A stretch of DNA of 64,000 nucleotides. Origin: Moraxella canis (GTDB lineage Bacteria > Pseudomonadota > Gammaproteobacteria > Pseudomonadales > Moraxellaceae). Within the stretch, counting starts at the first letter, position 1. The number at the start of each line of letters is the position of its first letter. Position numbers and translations under genes: made by a program. Below the pieces are notes generated by a model. That model saw only the letters and a program-made list of their open reading frames with translations, had not been told where the DNA came from and did no database searches. The stretch covers positions 364,678 through 428,677 of the forward strand of contig NZ_MUXT01000008.1 of assembly GCF_002014965.1 (NCBI RefSeq), read 5' to 3'. Of this stretch, positions 26,970 through 37,721 are shown in pieces.

Positions 26970-28448
26970 TTATAGCATCACAGCTCTGGCAGCCATTTGC
27001 ATCATCGCTTCGGGTAGCACACCAAAGACAACGATCAGTGCAGTGATAATCATCACCATCACTCCACCTGCCTTTATACCCCAATGCTGATGCGCATCGA
27101 ACTCAAGGTTGGCTTTAGGTTTTTGGTACAAATTGACCAAAACGCGCAAATAATAATATAGGCCAATGGCGCTACCCAAAATAATCATGCCGGCTGCCCA
27201 AAAGCGTACGCCTTGTACAGCTGCAAAGAACATGGTAAATTTGGTAATAAATCCTGCCGTCAGCGGAATACCTGCCAAAGACAGCAGCATCACAGTCAAT
27301 ACCGCCGTTAGCACAGGACGGCGCCAAAATAATCCTTGATAAAAACGCAGATCGTCAGCTTCGCCACTGATAGAAGTGCGTCCGCGCTCACGGTATGGGC
27401 TTGACATAAGAGTGATTACCCCAAACGCCCCAATCGATGTCAGCGCATAAACCGCCATGTACATACTCACCAAAGGCAAGCTGCCCGCACCGATCGATAA
27501 AAGTGCAATCAAAGCATAGCCAATGTGCGCAATCGAAGAATATGCAAGCATACGCTTGATGTTATTTTGACGAATTGCCAGCAAGTTACCCAACAAAATG
27601 GACAAAACAATGACAACAACCAAAATCATATCAAAAGCTGGCATGGCGGTGGACATACTACCCACAAAGAATCTGAGTGCAAGCGCCATCATAGCTACTT
27701 TACTTACACTTGCTAAAAAAGCAGCAATCGGTGCTGGCGCGCCTTCATAGACATCTGATACCCATGAATGAAATGGCGCTGCTGATAATTTAAATGCCAC
27801 AGCTGCCAACATCATCACCGCCCCAACCACACTCAAGCTAGACAAATTGCCAACCAAAAGATTTCTTGCCAAATCTTTGAAGAATAAAGCACCTGTATCA
27901 GCAAAGATCAGCGCCATTCCCATGAGTAACGTCGCGGAAGCTGTGGCGGACATGATCAGATATTTTAAACCTGACTCAAGCGATCTAGAGCGCAAGAAAG
28001 TATATGCTAACATGCCATACATCGGCACAGACAGTAGCTCAAGCGACATAAAAAACGCCGCCAAATGCTCTGCGCCTGTCATCAGCATCGCCCCTAAGGT
28101 AGAGATCAGCATGAGCAAATACAGCTCATCTTTATGATCTTTTAATGTCTCAAAATAGCCATAGGCCAATGTACAACAAGCCAGCGCTGCGATCAAAATC
28201 ACGCCCATATTAAAAATCGCAAAGCCATCAAAGACAAACAGCCCACCAAAAGATGCACCTGCAGGTACCAAGCCTAACGCTTGAGCGACAACTGCCAGCA
28301 AGGCAATGTTCAGACCTGAGACGCTGAGCGTTGCTGTCCAAAAATGAGAGCGCTTGACAGCAATGGCAATCATCACAATGAGTGCAGTGAGCGCCACCAC
28401 CACAGCAGGCAGTATCGATAAAATAGATTCAAAAATCATAGGATTCAT
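26970..28448 (-). CDS. nuoN: NADH-quinone oxidoreductase subunit N
   Basis: A 492-residue antiporter-like membrane subunit of complex I, one of three proton-pumping channels of the arm. It has about 14 hydrophobic helices, with the family features FMSLELLSVPMYGMLAYTFL, the channel lysine region 'KLSAAPFHSWVSDVYEGAP', and 'NIKRMLAYSSIAHIGYALIA'. It is the last gene of the nuo operon, 2 bases after nuoM, and ends just before a stem-loop. Confidence 0.97.
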   Translation of the reverse strand: MNPMIFESILSILPAVVVALTALIVMIAIAVKRSHFWTATLSVSGLNIALLAVVAQALGLVPAGASFGGLFVFDGFAIFNMGVILIAALACCTLAYGYFETLKDHKDELYLLMLISTLGAMLMTGAEHLAAFFMSLELLSVPMYGMLAYTFLRSRSLESGLKYLIMSATASATLLMGMALIFADTGALFFKDLARNLLVGNLSSLSVVGAVMMLAAVAFKLSAAPFHSWVSDVYEGAPAPIAAFLASVSKVAMMALALRFFVGSMSTAMPAFDMILVVVIVLSILLGNLLAIRQNNIKRMLAYSSIAHIGYALIALLSIGAGSLPLVSMYMAVYALTSIGAFGVITLMSSPYRERGRTSISGEADDLRFYQGLFWRRPVLTAVLTVMLLSLAGIPLTAGFITKFTMFFAAVQGVRFWAAGMIILGSAIGLYYYLRVLVNLYQKPKANLEFDAHQHWGIKAGGVMVMIITALIVVFGVLPEAMMQMAARAVML

Positions 28449-28450
28449 GA

Positions 28451-30208
28451 TTATTCTCCCTGCTTGGTTTGGTGATCGTGGTGGTGCTCATGATCTGCGT
28501 GATCATGATCGTGATGATGGTCAGACCCTTCATGATGATGCAGACCAGCGTCATACCCTTGGCCATGCAGCTCATGGTGATGGGCGTGCATATAATCGCC
28601 CATATTCCCTTCAATTAGGCGAATGCCATGCCTAGGCTCAGTCACCATGGTCACATCATGGGCATAAGCACTTGCGATCCACTGCATCGATCCTTCAGAT
28701 TTATCCATGACAGGCTGAGGATACAAGCCAAGCCACACCAATCCAATCGCCAAAGAAAGCAGCAGCGCCAATTCACGCTTGCCCAAATCTTTTAGCGTGC
28801 CATGATTTTGTTTCACCAATTCAAGCGTGGTATTTTGACCGAATAATGCACGATAAATCATAATCAAAGAATACAAACCTGCCATCACAAGGCTTGCTGT
28901 GGCAAGCGTAACAAAGATCGGATGTTTGGCAAAAGAACCAATCAAAATCAAAATCTCACCGATAAAGTTACCCGTACCAGGTATGCCTAACAATGCCGCG
29001 CTAAAGAACATGAGCAGCGGTGCAATATAGCGAAATTGACCCCACATACCGCCCATCAAAGTCATGTCACGCGTATGCAGGCGCTCGTATAATTGACCCG
29101 CCATGATGAATAGCGCCGCACTTGAAAGACCATGCGCAATCATCTGCACCATGAGTCCCTGTAACGAAATCAGACTGCCATCATAGATTGCCAAAACGAC
29201 AAAGCCCATGTGCGATACGCTGGTATAAGCCAATAGACGCTTAATATCCGTCTGCGCAAACGCCAAAAATGCGCCATAAAATACACCGACCATACCCAAA
29301 GTGATCGCCACCGGCGCAAATTCTGCCGAAGCATTTGGGAACAGTGGAATCACAAAGCGCAACAAGCCAAACGCCGCAGTCTTAATCAAAATCCCAGCCA
29401 AGTCTACCGAGCCTGCCGTGGGCGCCTGGGCGTGCGCATCTGGCAGCCAGCCATGCAAAGGGAAGACTGGCAGCTTAACAGCGAAACCAATAAAGAAGCA
29501 AAGCATGATGATGTATTCCCAACCACCCAGATCTACACCCAAGAGGTCATGATAATCAAAACTTAGCACCCCAGTATGGCTAAAATGAATGATGACCAGC
29601 AATAAAATGCCAATCAGCATAATCAAGCCTGAGGCTTGTGTATAAATGAAGAATTTGGTAGCTGCATATTCTTTGGTCTTACCACCTGTAGCATTATGCC
29701 CCCACAGCGCGATCAAAAAGTAGATCGGCAGCAGCATCAATTCCCAAAAGAAGAAAAATAAAAACAAATCAATGGCTAAAAATACGCCAATCACGCCGCC
29801 TAGTGACCACAGCAAATTAAGATGAAAAAATCCGACGCGGCGCTGAATTTCACCCCACGAACAGCCCACCGCCATGATACCTAAAAACGCCGTCAGAGCA
29901 ATCATCAGCAAAGACAAGCCATCCATAGCCAAATGAAATTTAATGCCAAAACTTGGAATCCATGGCAGGATAAACTGCGCCGCCCAAGGTAAGGTCTCGC
30001 CACTGACAGGCGCATCTGTCACCAGTAGCGTATTAAAATTTCCTTGCTGCCACAGCACCAAAGTCAATGCAAAAGTAATGATCATGCCGATCAGCGCAAT
30101 CCAGCGCGGCAATCGATCACTGACTTTTTCAATTAACCAGCATAATAAGCCTGCAATAAATGGAATTGCGATCAATGCTGGCAGTATCCAGTTTTGTTCT
30201 AATGCCAT
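28451..30208 (-). CDS. nuoM: NADH-quinone oxidoreductase subunit M with histidine-rich C-terminal tail
   Basis: A 585-residue antiporter-like complex I subunit. The membrane core (about residues 1-505) shows FFWELMLLPIYFLIALWG, 'FAVKLPVFPLHGWLPDAHAQ' and 'DIKRLLAYTSVSHMGFVVLA'. The chain is about 75 residues longer than E. coli NuoM (509). The last 50 or so residues are hydrophilic and packed with histidine, about 18 His in 42 residues, in blocks such as HAHHHELHG and SDHHHDHDHADHEHHHDHQ. This tail is not part of the family core. It could bind Zn2+, Ni2+ or Cu2+, or be an unconstrained low-complexity expansion. The function of the tail is unknown. It lies 2 bases downstream of nuoL and 2 bases upstream of nuoN. 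Confidence 0.96.
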   Translation of the reverse strand: MALEQNWILPALIAIPFIAGLLCWLIEKVSDRLPRWIALIGMIITFALTLVLWQQGNFNTLLVTDAPVSGETLPWAAQFILPWIPSFGIKFHLAMDGLSLLMIALTAFLGIMAVGCSWGEIQRRVGFFHLNLLWSLGGVIGVFLAIDLFLFFFFWELMLLPIYFLIALWGHNATGGKTKEYAATKFFIYTQASGLIMLIGILLLVIIHFSHTGVLSFDYHDLLGVDLGGWEYIIMLCFFIGFAVKLPVFPLHGWLPDAHAQAPTAGSVDLAGILIKTAAFGLLRFVIPLFPNASAEFAPVAITLGMVGVFYGAFLAFAQTDIKRLLAYTSVSHMGFVVLAIYDGSLISLQGLMVQMIAHGLSSAALFIMAGQLYERLHTRDMTLMGGMWGQFRYIAPLLMFFSAALLGIPGTGNFIGEILILIGSFAKHPIFVTLATASLVMAGLYSLIMIYRALFGQNTTLELVKQNHGTLKDLGKRELALLLSLAIGLVWLGLYPQPVMDKSEGSMQWIASAYAHDVTMVTEPRHGIRLIEGNMGDYMHAHHHELHGQGYDAGLHHHEGSDHHHDHDHADHEHHHDHQTKQGE

Positions 30209-30209
30209 G

Positions 30210-32081
30210 TTACACCACCACCATCAATGCTAAGATTAAAATAACCGCCAGACCTGCACCAAAGCCGATGGCATGAGTGCGCAAAAGCCCAGTTTGAGTT
30301 TTTGTTGTTAATTTATTACCCAATGATGCGCCCAGAGGTAAGATATTAATCAGGCGATCAATCGGATCGGATTTCAAGATCTTGGCAATGCCTAAAAATG
30401 GCTTAACAAAAACAATGTCATACAAAGCATCAAAACCCAAACCATGATAACACCAATGATACAGCGCACCGCCTAGACGAGTTTGTTTGAAACTGTTAAG
30501 CAGTCTGCCTTGATTAAGCGCATATAACACCACGCCTAGCGCCAAACCTGCCGCCATAAATGCCATTGCGATATATTCAGCGGTATGTTTGGCATCTGCA
30601 TTACCTGCTTGCTCAAGCAGCTGACCTGCGCCCAGCGGCAGCACATCATTCAATGGCGGCATGATCATCGCGCCGATACCTGTTGAGAGCACCAATAATA
30701 CAGATAAAGGTAGCCAATAGGAGATGCCTGAGAGTTTTTCAGCATGGGTTTTTTCTTCACCAAAAAAGGTGATCCATATCAAGCGGAAAGTATAAACAGA
30801 AGTCAAAAACGCGCCAAAGACACCTGCCCAAAATAAGGTCTGATAGCCACTGGCATAAGCTTCCCAAAGAATCGCTTCTTTAGAATAAAAGCCGACAGTC
30901 ACCCAAGGCAGTGCTACCAGTGCGCCACCACCGACGACAAAGCAGGCAAACACCAAAGGAATTTTCTTTGCCAGTCCGCCCATCTTAAAGATGTTTTGCT
31001 CGTGATGTACTGATAAAATCACCGCGCCAGAGGCCAAGAACAGCAGCGCCTTAAAAAACGCATGCGTCATCAGATGGAAAATGGCAGCTTGCCATGCACC
31101 AACGCCCAAAGCAATAAACATATATCCCAGCTGACTCATAGTTGAATAAGCCAAAATACGCTTGATGTCTGTTTGTGCTAACGCACAAAATCCAGCCACC
31201 AGCATTGAGATAGCACCAACGCCGCCCACCCAGTACAGTAAAATTTCAGGTGTTAAGATAAACACAGGATGCATGCGAGCGATCAAATACACCCCTGCTG
31301 TTACCATAGTCGCAGCGTGAATGAGCGCAGATACAGGCGTAGGACCTGCCATCGCATCAGCAAGCCAAGTGTGTAATGGGATTTGAGCTGATTTACCCCA
31401 AGCACCACCAACAAGCATCATCGCAGCCAGCACCAAGTTTGGGTTATTGACACCAAACATCTCTGGGGCACGCGTGATGATTTCGCTGATCGTTAGCGTG
31501 CCAAATTCACGGAATAATATAAACAGACCAATCGCCAAGAAGACATCACCAACGCGCGTCACTGTAAATGCTTTAATGGCGGCACGTCCATTGGCACGCT
31601 CATGAAAATAAAATCCAATCAAAAGATACGAACAAATACCTACGCCTTCCCAGCCAAGATAAAGTAGCAATAAATTATCCGCCTGTATCAGCAATAACAT
31701 ACTTGCAACGAATAAATTCAGATAACTAAAAAATCTGGCAAATCCTGCCTCGCCGTCCATGTACCAAGAAGCGAACAGATGAATCAAAAAGCCAACGCCA
31801 GTGATGATGCCTGTCATCGTTAGAGTCAAGCCATCAAACGACAAACCAAACGCCGGCGCAAATTCACCCACTTTTAGCCATGTCCACAAAGGAATATTAA
31901 CCACCTGTCCTGAATAGTTTTGTAAATAATCCACAGATGCTATGGCGGCTGCAATGGCTGATAGCAGCATCGAGCCGACACCCACGATGGTCGCCGCCAG
32001 TTGAGAAAGGCGATCGCGCAAGCTAGCTAAAATTAAAAATCCAATGAGTGGGCAAATAAAAGTCCACATCAGCATACTCAT
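30210..32081 (-). CDS. nuoL: NADH-quinone oxidoreductase subunit L
   Basis: A 623-residue, distal antiporter-like subunit of complex I (613 in E. coli). Conserved segments include LLLLYLGWEGVGICSYLLIG, WGKSAQIPLHTWLADAMAGP, 'PVSALIHAATMVTAGVYLIA' and 'DIKRILAYSTMSQLGYMFIA'. The C-terminal lateral-helix region follows after about residue 520. The reading is continuous. It starts 3 bases after the nuoK stop and is followed closely by nuoM. Confidence 0.97.
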   Translation of the reverse strand: MSMLMWTFICPLIGFLILASLRDRLSQLAATIVGVGSMLLSAIAAAIASVDYLQNYSGQVVNIPLWTWLKVGEFAPAFGLSFDGLTLTMTGIITGVGFLIHLFASWYMDGEAGFARFFSYLNLFVASMLLLIQADNLLLLYLGWEGVGICSYLLIGFYFHERANGRAAIKAFTVTRVGDVFLAIGLFILFREFGTLTISEIITRAPEMFGVNNPNLVLAAMMLVGGAWGKSAQIPLHTWLADAMAGPTPVSALIHAATMVTAGVYLIARMHPVFILTPEILLYWVGGVGAISMLVAGFCALAQTDIKRILAYSTMSQLGYMFIALGVGAWQAAIFHLMTHAFFKALLFLASGAVILSVHHEQNIFKMGGLAKKIPLVFACFVVGGGALVALPWVTVGFYSKEAILWEAYASGYQTLFWAGVFGAFLTSVYTFRLIWITFFGEEKTHAEKLSGISYWLPLSVLLVLSTGIGAMIMPPLNDVLPLGAGQLLEQAGNADAKHTAEYIAMAFMAAGLALGVVLYALNQGRLLNSFKQTRLGGALYHWCYHGLGFDALYDIVFVKPFLGIAKILKSDPIDRLINILPLGASLGNKLTTKTQTGLLRTHAIGFGAGLAVILILALMVVV

Positions 32082-32084
32082 ATC

Positions 32085-32447
32085 TTACCCCTTTAACTTA
32101 TTGGCTTGATTGACATCGAGATTTCTAAAGCGGTGATAGAATTGGAGCAAAATCGCCAGTCCAATCGCCGCCTCAGCTGCCGCCAGTGTCAGCACAAAAA
32201 TAAACATGATTTGACCATCAGCACTGCCCCACATATTGCCGCCGACTACAAATGCTAAGGCGGCAGAGTTCATCATAATCTCAAGACTCATCAACATAAA
32301 TAAAATGTTGCGACGAGCCATCACACCCGCCAAACCGATGGCAAAAAGTAATGCCGATAAAATCAGCGCATGTGAAGCAGGGATGCCCAAGCCTGCCAAT
32401 GCCACGCCCGCTTGAGCGCTTGCTTCATTAACTGCTGCTATGGTCAT
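32085..32447 (-). CDS. nuoK: NADH-quinone oxidoreductase subunit K
   Basis: A 120-residue membrane subunit with three helices. '[20 protein letters not shown]', '[19 protein letters not shown]' and '[16 protein letters not shown]' carry the two conserved membrane glutamates needed for proton pumping. It is about 20 residues longer than E. coli NuoK (100) at the N-terminus, where the first 25 residues are Ala-rich. The ATG at 32447 overlaps the nuoJ stop (TGATG); the real start could be later. It is followed by nuoL after 3 bases. Confidence 0.96.
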   Translation of the reverse strand: MTIAAVNEASAQAGVALAGLGIPASHALILSALLFAIGLAGVMARRNILFMLMSLEIMMNSAALAFVVGGNMWGSADGQIMFIFVLTLAAAEAAIGLAILLQFYHRFRNLDVNQANKLKG

Positions 32448-33088
32448 CAAAAACCCCCTTTGCGCTTTGTATGGTCTGTAAATACGGGACCATCTGGCTG
32501 ATGATTGGCTGCATGAGCACCATCTTCTGACTCTTGGTAGTGGCTAAAATTCTCATCATCAAGCGCTTTTTTGCCCAAATGATATGCCGCAACCAACGCT
32601 CCAAGCAATAAAAATGCTGCTACTTCCACCAATAACACATATTGGGTAAATAAGCTGATACCAACCTGCTTGGGGTCAATGGTATTGCCGGACAACGACA
32701 CTGCTGCAGTTGGAGAGCTCAAAATAAATGCCGTCAGCACCCCACCAATAATCAGTGTCAAGCACACAGGCGTCGCCCAAGCGCTTGAGCTAAGCCAAGT
32801 TTTTTCTTCGCTCATGTCCGTGCCCAGATTAAGCATCATGATCACAAAGACAAACAGCACCAAAATCGCGCCAGCATAAACAATGACTTCAAGAACGCCT
32901 GCAAAAGGCGCACCCAAAATAAAGAAAATTCCTGCCACCGCTAAAAGCGATACAATCATCGATAAAATGGCATGGACAGGATTGGCGTGTGTCACCACCC
33001 TAAAACTGGCAAATACAGCCACTGCTGCCAGCGCATAAAAGCCAACCACATTGGCATCGCTGAGCCATTGTAATAATACATTCATCAT
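32447..33088 (-). CDS. nuoJ: NADH-quinone oxidoreductase subunit J
   Basis: A 213-residue membrane subunit with five helices, including the conserved pi-bulge helix region [24 protein letters not shown] hydrophilic tail of about 35 residues follows ([18 protein letters not shown] and [12 protein letters not shown]). E. coli NuoJ has 184 residues, so the tail is a modest extension. It overlaps the nuoI stop and nuoK start. The start is one of two adjacent ATG codons at 33088/33085. Confidence 0.95.
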   Translation of the reverse strand: MMNVLLQWLSDANVVGFYALAAVAVFASFRVVTHANPVHAILSMIVSLLAVAGIFFILGAPFAGVLEVIVYAGAILVLFVFVIMMLNLGTDMSEEKTWLSSSAWATPVCLTLIIGGVLTAFILSSPTAAVSLSGNTIDPKQVGISLFTQYVLLVEVAAFLLLGALVAAYHLGKKALDDENFSHYQESEDGAHAANHQPDGPVFTDHTKRKGGF

Positions 33089-33633
33089 GGTAATAAACTC
33101 CGCACATCAACCGGTGCCGCTTCATTTTGATGCGACCCTTTGGGTTGATTTTCGGTCGCCATCCCTGTTACTCGATAATAGTTATAATCAGGATATTTGC
33201 CGGGACCTGAGATCAGTAAATGCTCTTTTTCATACACCAGATTTTGGCGGTTATACTCACCAAGCTCAAAATCAGGTGTCAGCTGAATGGCGGTTGTCGG
33301 GCAAGCTTCTTCACACATGCCACAAAACACGCAGCGGCTAAAATTAATTCGGAAAAATTCAGGATACCAGCGTCCATCTTCGCGCTCTGCTTTTTGTAAA
33401 CTGATACAGCCTACCGGGCAGGCAACTGCGCATAAGTTACAAGCAACACAGCGCTCATCACCATCAGGATCACGCGTCAAGATAATCCGTCCACGAAAAC
33501 GCGGCGGTACTGGTACCGGCTGTTCAGGGTATAAAATCGTGTCGCGTGGTCTGAGCGCATGGGTATTGACCATCCACATTGAACGGACGATACTAGCGAT
33601 GCCAACTGCCGTATTTTTTAGAGTTGAAAGCAT
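33085..33633 (-). CDS. nuoI: NADH-quinone oxidoreductase subunit I
   Basis: A 182-residue peripheral-arm subunit carrying two 4Fe-4S clusters. Both ligand sets are visible: [15 protein letters not shown] and [15 protein letters not shown]. The N-terminal amphipathic helix leads into [14 protein letters not shown] and [18 protein letters not shown], typical of the family, and the length matches E. coli (180). It overlaps nuoJ by 4 bases. Confidence 0.97.
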   Translation of the reverse strand: MLSTLKNTAVGIASIVRSMWMVNTHALRPRDTILYPEQPVPVPPRFRGRIILTRDPDGDERCVACNLCAVACPVGCISLQKAEREDGRWYPEFFRINFSRCVFCGMCEEACPTTAIQLTPDFELGEYNRQNLVYEKEHLLISGPGKYPDYNYYRVTGMATENQPKGSHQNEAAPVDVRSLLP

Positions 33634-33645
33634 GATATCACATCC

Positions 33646-34677
33646 TTATTGTACGGAAAGTATGACGGCAGCCGTCACAAGCAAATTCACCAATGTTACC
33701 GGCAGACAGACTTTCCAGCCAAAATTCATCACCTGATCATAGCGTGGACGCATCAAAGAACCACGAGCCAAAACAAACAAGGTCATAAAAAATAATGTCT
33801 TGACCATAAACCAAATCACCGGTGGAATAAAAGGTATCTCAAGCCCAAAAGGCGCAAGCCAACCCCCAAAGAACAAGCAAGTCATGAGTGCTGAAATGAC
33901 GACCACATTAACATACTCGCCAATAAAGAACATGCCAAACTTCATGCCAGAATATTCCACATGATAACCTTCGGCAAGTTCTTGCTCTGCTTCTGGCTGA
34001 TCAAAAGGATGGCGATGCGTCACTGCAACCCCTGCAACCACAAAGGTCAAAAAACCAAAAAACTGAGGGATCACATTCCAAACCACGGTTTGGGCTTCGA
34101 CAATCTCACGCAGGTTAAATGACCCTGCCATTGCCACCACGCCCATTAAGGATAGTCCAAGAAAAACTTCATAACTGATGGTTTGGGCAGACGATCGAAG
34201 ACCGCCAAGCAACGAAAATTTATTGGCAGAAGCCCATCCGCCAAACATCACTGCATACACCGCCAAGCCTGCCATGGCAAAGAAAAATAAAATACCAATA
34301 TTCCAATCTGCCGCCCCTAAGGTTGGGGATAATGGAATGATGGCGAAACTTGCCAAAGCAGTAAACATGGCAATGGCAGGTGCCAATGTAAAGATCTTTT
34401 TATCGGCAAACTCAGGCGTCCAATCCTCTTTAAAGAAAATTTTTAACATATCCGCTACCAGCTGCAGCGACCCTTGCCAGCCGACACGGTTTGGACCATA
34501 GCGATCTTGCCAAAGCGCAAGCATACGGCGCTCATAGACGATCATTAAAGCAGCAACCATCACCAAGCCAAGAAAAATGACCAGTGCCTGCACCACCAAA
34601 AATACCAATGACCAAACATCAAAGCTCATCGTATTGGTTAAAAATGAGGGCATCTCTGGGATAATACGAATCGTCAT
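33646..34677 (-). CDS. nuoH: NADH-quinone oxidoreductase subunit H
   Basis: A 343-residue membrane subunit that forms the quinone-binding site with NuoB and NuoD. It has about eight helices. The conserved segments are [20 protein letters not shown], '[20 protein letters not shown]', and [20 protein letters not shown] with its glutamate cluster. [14 protein letters not shown] is near the end. ATG 34677 overlaps the nuoG stop; an alternative is the later [10 protein letters not shown] start. It is 12 bases upstream of nuoI. Confidence 0.96.
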   Translation of the reverse strand: MTIRIIPEMPSFLTNTMSFDVWSLVFLVVQALVIFLGLVMVAALMIVYERRMLALWQDRYGPNRVGWQGSLQLVADMLKIFFKEDWTPEFADKKIFTLAPAIAMFTALASFAIIPLSPTLGAADWNIGILFFFAMAGLAVYAVMFGGWASANKFSLLGGLRSSAQTISYEVFLGLSLMGVVAMAGSFNLREIVEAQTVVWNVIPQFFGFLTFVVAGVAVTHRHPFDQPEAEQELAEGYHVEYSGMKFGMFFIGEYVNVVVISALMTCLFFGGWLAPFGLEIPFIPPVIWFMVKTLFFMTLFVLARGSLMRPRYDQVMNFGWKVCLPVTLVNLLVTAAVILSVQ

Positions 34678-37600
34678 CACACGCTCTCCATGACTGGGGT
34701 GACGCGCACCGGTGTTTCACTCGCCTTAAATAAAGGACTACGATATGTCTTTGAAAGATTTTTTAGGCTTGACACATAGCTTGGCTCAAAAATCTCTGCC
34801 ACTGAGTCTGCTCGCTTAATTTTTGTTGGCACTCTAGGGCTCAGCGGCACGACGCCTGCACCATAGCCAATACATCCATCAGGAATGTATTCACTGATAA
34901 TAACAGGTAGGACAATTTCCCCATAGACCGAATCGATCGCCAACAAATCCCCTGCGCGAACCTGCCAAAGATCAGCGTCTTCTTTATTAACATACCAACC
35001 AGTCGGTTTTATTTGATTGGCGACAATTAGGCTACGGCTTGTCATCGCACTGGCACTAAATAGATTATGAATTGGAACAAGTCGCACCACGCCGTTAAAG
35101 ACACTGGTATTTGGGACATCTTGGATCATTGAGCGCGACGAAGTATAGCTTTGGGTGGTTTTGGGCAAATGATCAAATAAGCGCACGCCCACATCACCAC
35201 CTTTGAGCTTTCCGCCCACTTTATCTTGATATTTATTCCATGCCTGCGGCGAGTTCCAGCCTGCTGCCCAAGCAAATGGAATGCTGGCAGGATTGGTTTG
35301 AGTGCCAACATATCCTTCCATCGAAAATGTCAAAGCGGTATCGAGATCTTTTGGCTGCATCGGCTCATGAACCGATAAAGGTGCGCGCAGTGCTGTACGA
35401 CCAGAGTAGCGACGCGGCTCACGCGCGATCTTCAGACCCGTAATGCGATAGTCCGCTGCTGGTGCAGCCTCTTGAATCAGCGCCAAATCATCGTGATGTG
35501 CCACGATATCAGCAATCACTTCGTCCAAATGTGCCGCACTGGCAGTCTTACCAGACTCATAAGCCAGCGCATACAGCCATCTCCAGCCTTCTTTGATGTC
35601 ACTGGTCGGCTCATAATATTTTTTATCATAAACTTGGAAGAAGCGCTGTGCTCGACCTTCTGCCGAGATCAAAGTACCATCTGCTTCTGCAAAGCTGGCA
35701 GAAGATAGCACCATGGCAGCTTGGTCATGCCATGGATAGCTTTGATGATCTAAAGCGATCACCGTTTTATCTGCGATTTTCTCCAGTACATTAATGCCAA
35801 CGCTTTGGCTTAGATCGTTCTCAAGCACGATTAGCACATCAAAATCTTCTGCCAAAACCTCTTCGATTGATCTACCGCCAAGCAGCGACAAGCCGACACT
35901 ATTAGCGGCAGGCAATGCCAAATAAATCGCTGCAATCGGTGTAAAATGCTCATCAAGCGCCTTAGGCTGCGGCTGGCTGATTTGTGCTTGCTCGACCTTA
36001 TCGGTTTGAGTGTCAGGATGTTCAGGCTTCGCTGCCAGCTGCGGGTCGTGACTTGGCATATCTGCTGCATGAGCTTGCTCATATGCCGCCAATTCATCAG
36101 CGTTAGTTTTTTTGATGGCGCGGCGTTTATTGCTTAAAGCTTGAGAAACAAAGCCGGCAGCATCAATGACTTGCGGTGATTGTAATGAAACACCAGAGAT
36201 GATCAGCGGCTGATTGGCAGAGACCAAATCCACAGCGATTTGATAAGCAAGCTCAAGCATCTGAGCGTCAGCGGCGATTTGGGGCTTTTGAAGATTATCC
36301 AAATGCACATCAAAGCTTTCGATGATTTCACCCACCAAATAGCCCAATCTTGCCACATCTTCGATGGTTGCCACGACAGAGACTTTGGCGATATCGTCCA
36401 GTTTGGTATCGACCACATCCACCACATAGATGGGGCTATACTCAGTTTGCCCGATACGCTTAACTGGTTCGGCAAGCCAATGATCTGTGCGCAAGGCAGT
36501 TGCCATGGCTTTGGCTTGATTTTTTGCTGCTTGGCGTACGGACAATGCCACACGGGCTGACGTTTGAGTGATGTCTTCACCCAAAATTAATACCGCATCC
36601 GCCTGCTCAATTTGAGCCACAGAAGGATTATAAATATCTTGGTTACGCAAAAGCTGAACCGCCTGATCCGTCAAAGACTGCATCGCCATCGTCTGACCGG
36701 TGCTATATCGCGCATCACCCACCAGTTTTTTGAGTGCAAAATTATTTTCAAGGCTGGTGTGGATACTGCCGATACCGATGACTTTTTTGTCTTGAATGAT
36801 TTCAAGGACACGATCAAGTGCCGCATCGGCGCTCAGCTCAACTCTCCCTGACGGAGTGTTTTGATAAGGGCGGATAGGTCGATCTGCTCGGTTGACATAG
36901 CCATAGCCAAAGCGTCCGCGATCGCATAAAAAGTAACCATTCACGTCATGATTATAGCGGTTCTCGATACGACGAAGCTCGCCGTAGCGCTCGCCTGCTG
37001 AGATGTTACAGCCGGTGGAGCAGCCATGACAGACACTGGGCGCGTACTGCATATCCCACTTGCGATTATAGCGATCAGAATGGGTCTTATCGGTGAATAC
37101 ACCTGTTGGGCAAACTTCAGTTAAGTTACCGCTAAACTCACTTTCAAATTGACCGTCTGCTTCACGACCAAAATAGACGCGATTATTTGACGCATACACG
37201 CCCATATCTTCACCGCCGGCATAGTCTTTATAAAAACGTACGCAGCGATAGCAGGCGATACAGCGGTTCATTTCATGATTGATAAACGGGCCTAAATCTT
37301 GGTTATGATGCGTTCGCTTGGTGAAGCGATAGCGGCGCTCACGATGCCCTGACATATAGGTCATGTCTTGCAAGTGGCAATGACCCCCTTCTTCACAAGT
37401 TGGGCAATCGTGGGGGTGGTTGGTCATCAAATATTCAACAATGCGCTTACGAAACCCTTTGGCTTCTTCATCATTGACAGAGATGTACATATCATTGGTG
37501 GGCGCAACCATGCAGCTCATCACCAATCGTCCACGCCCTGCTTCATAGTCTTCAGCACTGTTGTATTGCTTGACTGCACACTGACGGCACGATCCCACAG

Positions 37601-37721
37601 AACCCAAAGCAGGATGATAACAAAAATAAGGAATATCAATGCCAAGCGACAAACAAGCTTGTAATAGGTTATCGGCGCTATCAACCTCGACCGTCTTACC
37701 ATCAATATGAATGACTGCCAT
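34677..37721 (-). CDS. nuoG: NADH-quinone oxidoreductase subunit G, with an extra linker
   Basis: A 1014-residue peripheral-arm subunit, about 100 residues longer than E. coli NuoG. The N-terminal 2Fe-2S and 4Fe-4S ligands are [20 protein letters not shown], the [17 protein letters not shown] histidine/cysteine motif, [14 protein letters not shown] and [13 protein letters not shown]. The molybdopterin-like domain follows. Around residues 535-600 there is a hydrophilic Ala/Gln/His/Pro-rich insert ([38 protein letters not shown]) that looks like a flexible linker. The ATG at 37721 shares a base with the nuoF stop (TGATG). Confidence 0.96.
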   Translation of the reverse strand: MAVIHIDGKTVEVDSADNLLQACLSLGIDIPYFCYHPALGSVGSCRQCAVKQYNSAEDYEAGRGRLVMSCMVAPTNDMYISVNDEEAKGFRKRIVEYLMTNHPHDCPTCEEGGHCHLQDMTYMSGHRERRYRFTKRTHHNQDLGPFINHEMNRCIACYRCVRFYKDYAGGEDMGVYASNNRVYFGREADGQFESEFSGNLTEVCPTGVFTDKTHSDRYNRKWDMQYAPSVCHGCSTGCNISAGERYGELRRIENRYNHDVNGYFLCDRGRFGYGYVNRADRPIRPYQNTPSGRVELSADAALDRVLEIIQDKKVIGIGSIHTSLENNFALKKLVGDARYSTGQTMAMQSLTDQAVQLLRNQDIYNPSVAQIEQADAVLILGEDITQTSARVALSVRQAAKNQAKAMATALRTDHWLAEPVKRIGQTEYSPIYVVDVVDTKLDDIAKVSVVATIEDVARLGYLVGEIIESFDVHLDNLQKPQIAADAQMLELAYQIAVDLVSANQPLIISGVSLQSPQVIDAAGFVSQALSNKRRAIKKTNADELAAYEQAHAADMPSHDPQLAAKPEHPDTQTDKVEQAQISQPQPKALDEHFTPIAAIYLALPAANSVGLSLLGGRSIEEVLAEDFDVLIVLENDLSQSVGINVLEKIADKTVIALDHQSYPWHDQAAMVLSSASFAEADGTLISAEGRAQRFFQVYDKKYYEPTSDIKEGWRWLYALAYESGKTASAAHLDEVIADIVAHHDDLALIQEAAPAADYRITGLKIAREPRRYSGRTALRAPLSVHEPMQPKDLDTALTFSMEGYVGTQTNPASIPFAWAAGWNSPQAWNKYQDKVGGKLKGGDVGVRLFDHLPKTTQSYTSSRSMIQDVPNTSVFNGVVRLVPIHNLFSASAMTSRSLIVANQIKPTGWYVNKEDADLWQVRAGDLLAIDSVYGEIVLPVIISEYIPDGCIGYGAGVVPLSPRVPTKIKRADSVAEIFEPSYVSSLKNLSKTYRSPLFKASETPVRVTPVMESV

